A stretch of DNA of 8,450 nt from Flavobacteriales bacterium UBA1820 (lineage in GTDB: Bacteria > Bacteroidota > Bacteroidia > Flavobacteriales > UBA1820). The translations under genes were made by a program, and so were the position numbers. Of this stretch, positions 6,818-8,450 are shown piece by piece. Under the pieces are notes generated by a model, which saw only the letters and a program-made list of their open reading frames with translations, was not told the origin of the DNA and did no database searches. Positions within the stretch are counted from its first letter, which is position 1. Each line of letters begins with the position of its first letter. The DNA lies in assembly GCA_002314265.1 (NCBI GenBank), contig DCEW01000107.1, forward strand, positions 8,315-16,764. The letters are read 5' to 3'.

Positions 6818-7300
6818 TCACAAGTTTTTTTCCATCCGGAAATTTTCCATCGACACCCCGTTTACCTCCACCTTTTGAAGCGCGATCTCCCGAAAGCCGC
6901 GCGCCAGGAAAAAGCGCCGTGCCGTCCAGCTGACCTCGCTGTACAGACGAACGGCTCCCCGGGAGCGGGCGTAATCCTCGGCCATGAGCAAAAGAGCCGT
7001 CGCGATCCCTTCGCCCTGGTGCTCACTATGCACGAAGAGCGAATGGAGATACCCTCTGCCATCGACCGAGACGACCCCCAAAAGGGTTCCCTGCCCGTCG
7101 TGCGCCACAAAGAACGACAAAGCCGTCTTCCACAGTTCCTCCCACCGTGCCTCCGAGGCCCCGCGCGCGGCCCATGCCTCGACCTGGCGGGGCGTATAGT
7201 CCCGGATATTGACCCGGAGGATCGTCTGCCGCACCAAGCGAGCCAACGCGGGAATATCCTCGCAGCCGGCAGGGCGCAAGTGCACTTCCCTCCCCTTCAT
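6818..7300 (-). CDS. GNAT-family N-acetyltransferase
   Basis: This 160-residue GCN5-related acyltransferase would transfer an acetyl group from acetyl-CoA to an amine; the substrate is unknown. The N-terminal strand and helices (VHLRPAGCEDIPALARLVRQ, 6-25) are typical. IRDYTPRQVEAWA (32-44) resembles YafP-like members. Motif A lies at about 84-103 (YLHSLFVHSEHQGEGIATAL), where Q95-G96-E97-G98-I99-A100 forms the acetyl-CoA pyrophosphate loop (Q/R-x-x-G-x-G/A). The end of the fold is seen in TARRFFLARGF (126-136), the usual A-x-x-F-Y/F-x-x-x-GF region. The ATG at 7300 is chosen over a TTG at 7321 because it starts one base after the sirtuin stop (TGA-A-ATG), an arrangement suited to translational coupling, and because the extra residues would lie inside the sirtuin gene. 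It is the second gene of a two-gene operon. It could modify proteins or a small molecule. Confidence 0.92.
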   Translation of the reverse strand: MKGREVHLRPAGCEDIPALARLVRQTILRVNIRDYTPRQVEAWAARGASEARWEELWKTALSFFVAHDGQGTLLGVVSVDGRGYLHSLFVHSEHQGEGIATALLLMAEDYARSRGAVRLYSEVSWTARRFFLARGFREIALQKVEVNGVSMENFRMEKNL

Positions 7301-7301
7301 T

Positions 7302-7994
7302 TCATTCGGCGTATTTTTCAACCAGTTTCTCGGCCAGCAGGGGCATGCCTTCGGCGGCGCGCATCGGGATCTTTTCCACCGCCGCTCCTACCGAAGCGGG
7401 GATGTGCGGATCGACCACAAACATCTTTGTGCCGGGACGGACGTAATGGATCAGCGAAGCTGCGGGATACACGGCAAGCGATGTGCCGACGATTACCAGG
7501 AGGTCCGCCGTGGAGACGATGCGCGCCGCTTGGGGAAACATCGGGACGGCTTCGCCGAAAAATACCACATGCGGGCGGGCAAGCGCGCCGTCAGGCGCGC
7601 GAAGCTCCTTGGGCTGTTCCCATCCCTGAAGCGGGAAGATGAGTTCGGGGTCGTCCTGGCTGCGCAGCTTGGTGATTTCCCCGTGCAGATGCGTTACCCG
7701 GGACGAACCGGCGCGCTCGTGCAGGTCGTCGATGTTCTGGGTAACGACTTCCACATTGAAATACTTTTCCAGTGCCGCAATGGCGCGATGCGCAGCATTG
7801 GGCTGTTTCTCCAACACGTCCCTCCGCCGGGCATTGTAAAAGTCGATGACCCGGTCGCGGTGATCCCGCAAGGCTTCCGGAGTACATACGTCCTCGATGC
7901 GATAGTTTTCCCACAGTCCGTCCGAATCGCGGAAAGTAGAGATGCCGCTGTCGGCGCTTACTCCGGCGCCGGTAAAGACCACGAGTTTTTTCAT
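7302..7994 (-). CDS. cobB: Sir2-family NAD-dependent protein deacylase
   Basis: This 230-residue cytoplasmic sirtuin removes acyl groups from protein lysines, consuming NAD and releasing nicotinamide and O-acyl-ADP-ribose. Visible motifs in order are the NAD-binding GAGVSADSGISTFRD (9-23), TQNIDDLHERAG (85-96), the catalytic histidine H104 in HLHGE, FFGE (145-148), VGTSLAVYPAA (169-179) and VDPHIP (194-199). FYNARRR (52-58) supplies the Y-x-x-R pair (Y53, R56) that in SIRT5 and E. coli CobB binds negatively charged acyl groups, so succinyl- or malonyl-lysine is a plausible substrate besides acetyl-lysine. The four zinc-binding cysteines usual between the catalytic His and the RPHVV-type strand are absent; the only cysteine is C37. 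This zinc-less form is, to my knowledge, common among Bacteroidota sirtuins, so it need not mean inactivity. The start is the ATG at 7994, and the stop is one base from the GNAT start. Confidence 0.95.
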   Translation of the reverse strand: MKKLVVFTGAGVSADSGISTFRDSDGLWENYRIEDVCTPEALRDHRDRVIDFYNARRRDVLEKQPNAAHRAIAALEKYFNVEVVTQNIDDLHERAGSSRVTHLHGEITKLRSQDDPELIFPLQGWEQPKELRAPDGALARPHVVFFGEAVPMFPQAARIVSTADLLVIVGTSLAVYPAASLIHYVRPGTKMFVVDPHIPASVGAAVEKIPMRAAEGMPLLAEKLVEKYAE

Positions 7995-8093
7995 AAGACG
8001 ATTCGTTTTTACCCAAAGGCAGGCCGCATGAATTCAACACCGGCGAAAGGAACGATCCCTCGCGGGAGTTCACCGAACCCCGCCTTGTCTTAC

Positions 8094-8101
8094 CAAAGGT
8101 A
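8094..8101 (-). promoter_or_regulatory. Probable -7 element of sirtuin/GNAT operon
   Basis: The minus strand reads TACCTTTG, an exact TAnnTTTG, 99 bases upstream of the sirtuin ATG. No TTTG or TTG lies 19-21 bases further upstream, so the -33 element is poor. The predicted leader is about 90 bases. Confidence 0.4.
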
Positions 8102-8264
8102 CGCAAAAAGGCGTTCGTCCGCACCGTTTAGCGACACGATATTTGCTCTTCCTCTTTTGGTTTGCAAAACGGCTCTTTCCCCATACAATAGGCCGGCCAA
8201 AAACGCCCCCACTACTCTTCCGAAAAAGAAAACGAAGGATCCCGGCAACGGCATCGTCCCTTAC

Positions 8265-8288
8265 AAAAAAGCCCCGGTTTTCCGGGGC
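8265..8288 (-). terminator. Rho-independent terminator
   Basis: On the minus strand a perfect 7-bp stem GCCCCGG/CCGGGGC (8288-8282 with 8277-8271) closes an AAAA loop and is followed by TTTTTT (8270-8265). There is no T-run on the plus strand, so it acts on leftward transcripts. The sirtuin gene begins about 270 bases further on, so it ends either a short independent transcript or a leader. Confidence 0.85.
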
Positions 8289-8352
8289 AGACAACGTTCG
8301 CTTTTCGGGGGCGAACCATAAAAAAGCCTTATAAAATGAAAAATTCAAGTTC
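8265..8352 (-). ncRNA. Candidate small RNA, about 85 nt
   Basis: A consensus promoter (8357-8387) predicts a start near 8348-8352, and a perfect intrinsic terminator ends the transcript at about 8265. No gene of credible length lies between. The predicted RNA has an A/U-rich 5' part (about 8320-8350), a 6-bp hairpin GTTCGC/GCGAAC with a 9-base loop (8296-8316) and then the terminator hairpin. It matches no RNA family I recognise. A leader peptide or an attenuator for the sirtuin operon are alternatives: the only ATG (8319) opens a 35-codon frame that runs through the terminator to 8212. The 5' end is a prediction from promoter spacing only. Confidence 0.45.
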
Positions 8353-8356
8353 GTTG

Positions 8357-8387
8357 TAAATGTACTACTCTTTTTTTCTCTTGCAAA
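8357..8387 (-). promoter_or_regulatory. Promoter of the candidate small RNA
   Basis: On the minus strand TTTG (8384-8387), 19 bases, then TACATTTA (8357-8364). This matches TTTG-N19-TAnnTTTG with one mismatch at the last base. It lies immediately after the T-tract of the terminator at 8401-8435, as expected for a new transcription unit. Confidence 0.55.
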
Positions 8388-8400
8388 AAACCTTGCAAAG

Positions 8401-8435
8401 AAAAAAAGCGCGCCCGGCCTTTCGGCCAGGCGCGC
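8401..8435 (-). terminator. Terminator of a gene beyond the right edge
   Basis: On the minus strand a stem of 7 bp, one C/A-type mismatch and 4 bp (8435-8424 with 8419-8408) closes a GAAA loop and is followed by seven T (8407-8401). It is oriented to end leftward transcription, so a minus-strand gene should lie just outside the window. Positions 8436-8450 show nothing recognisable. Confidence 0.85.
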
Positions 8436-8450
8436 TTGCCTTGACTTTTT

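Larger units (their letters stand above)
7995..8450. other. Gene-free region upstream of the sirtuin
   Basis: No protein gene is supported in these 456 bases. From left to right they hold the sirtuin leader, a -7-like element (8094-8101), about 160 bases without recognisable signals, a minus-strand terminator (8265-8288), a small candidate transcript unit with its own promoter (to 8387), and a second minus-strand terminator (8401-8435) that must belong to a gene beyond the right edge. Open frames here run through the terminators and lack family-like sequence. Confidence 0.7.

Noticed and set aside
8212..8319. 35-codon minus-strand ORF inside the candidate small RNA
   Set aside because: It reads through both the terminator stem and its T-tract, so most of it would not be transcribed. 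The Arg/Cys/Pro-rich composition looks like translated hairpin DNA.
7209..8321. 370-codon plus-strand frame over the sirtuin gene
   Set aside because: It is antisense to a complete sirtuin, continues through the terminator at 8265-8288 and lacks any domain pattern.

Overview
The window looks like a chromosomal segment of a GC-rich member of the Bacteroidota, probably order Bacteroidales; a Rikenellaceae/Alistipes-like source fits the base composition, but that is inference. The assignment rests on three observations. Several intergenic regions carry the phylum-specific promoter pattern (TTTG or TTG, 19-20 bases, then TAnnTTTG). Starts are preceded by A-rich leaders without clear Shine-Dalgarno sequences. 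The lysyl-tRNA synthetase has the roughly 70-residue C-terminal extension I associate with this phylum. No insertion sequences, CRISPR arrays, tRNA or rRNA genes, or phage genes were seen.

Left part, minus strand (61-1856): a membrane protein and a 66-residue XRE-type regulator form an overlapping two-gene operon. Downstream are an arginine-rich predicted exported protein of unknown function and a YccF-family membrane protein with its own promoter. The operon promoter is covered by two copies of a 19-base element in 21-base register, the first a perfect inverted repeat. This suggests autoregulation by the XRE protein.

Centre, plus strand (2077-6650): lysS is read divergently from a consensus promoter that is abutted by a 17-base palindrome. 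It is followed by a strong hairpin without a T-tract, a ten-helix EamA/DMT-type transporter, and a succinate/acetate-type CoA-transferase that ends at a classic terminator readable in both directions.

Right part, minus strand (6818-8450): a sirtuin (CobB-type NAD-dependent deacylase) and a GNAT acetyltransferase are separated by one base, so a protein-deacylating enzyme and an acyl-transferring enzyme are probably co-translated. They converge on the CoA-transferase. The last 456 bases contain no gene. They hold a probable sirtuin promoter, a consensus promoter followed about 85 bases later by a perfect rho-independent terminator (a candidate small RNA), and the terminator of a minus-strand gene beyond the right edge.

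Most of the window is ordinary housekeeping content. The items most worth a second look are the phased operators, the candidate small RNA and the sirtuin-GNAT pair.
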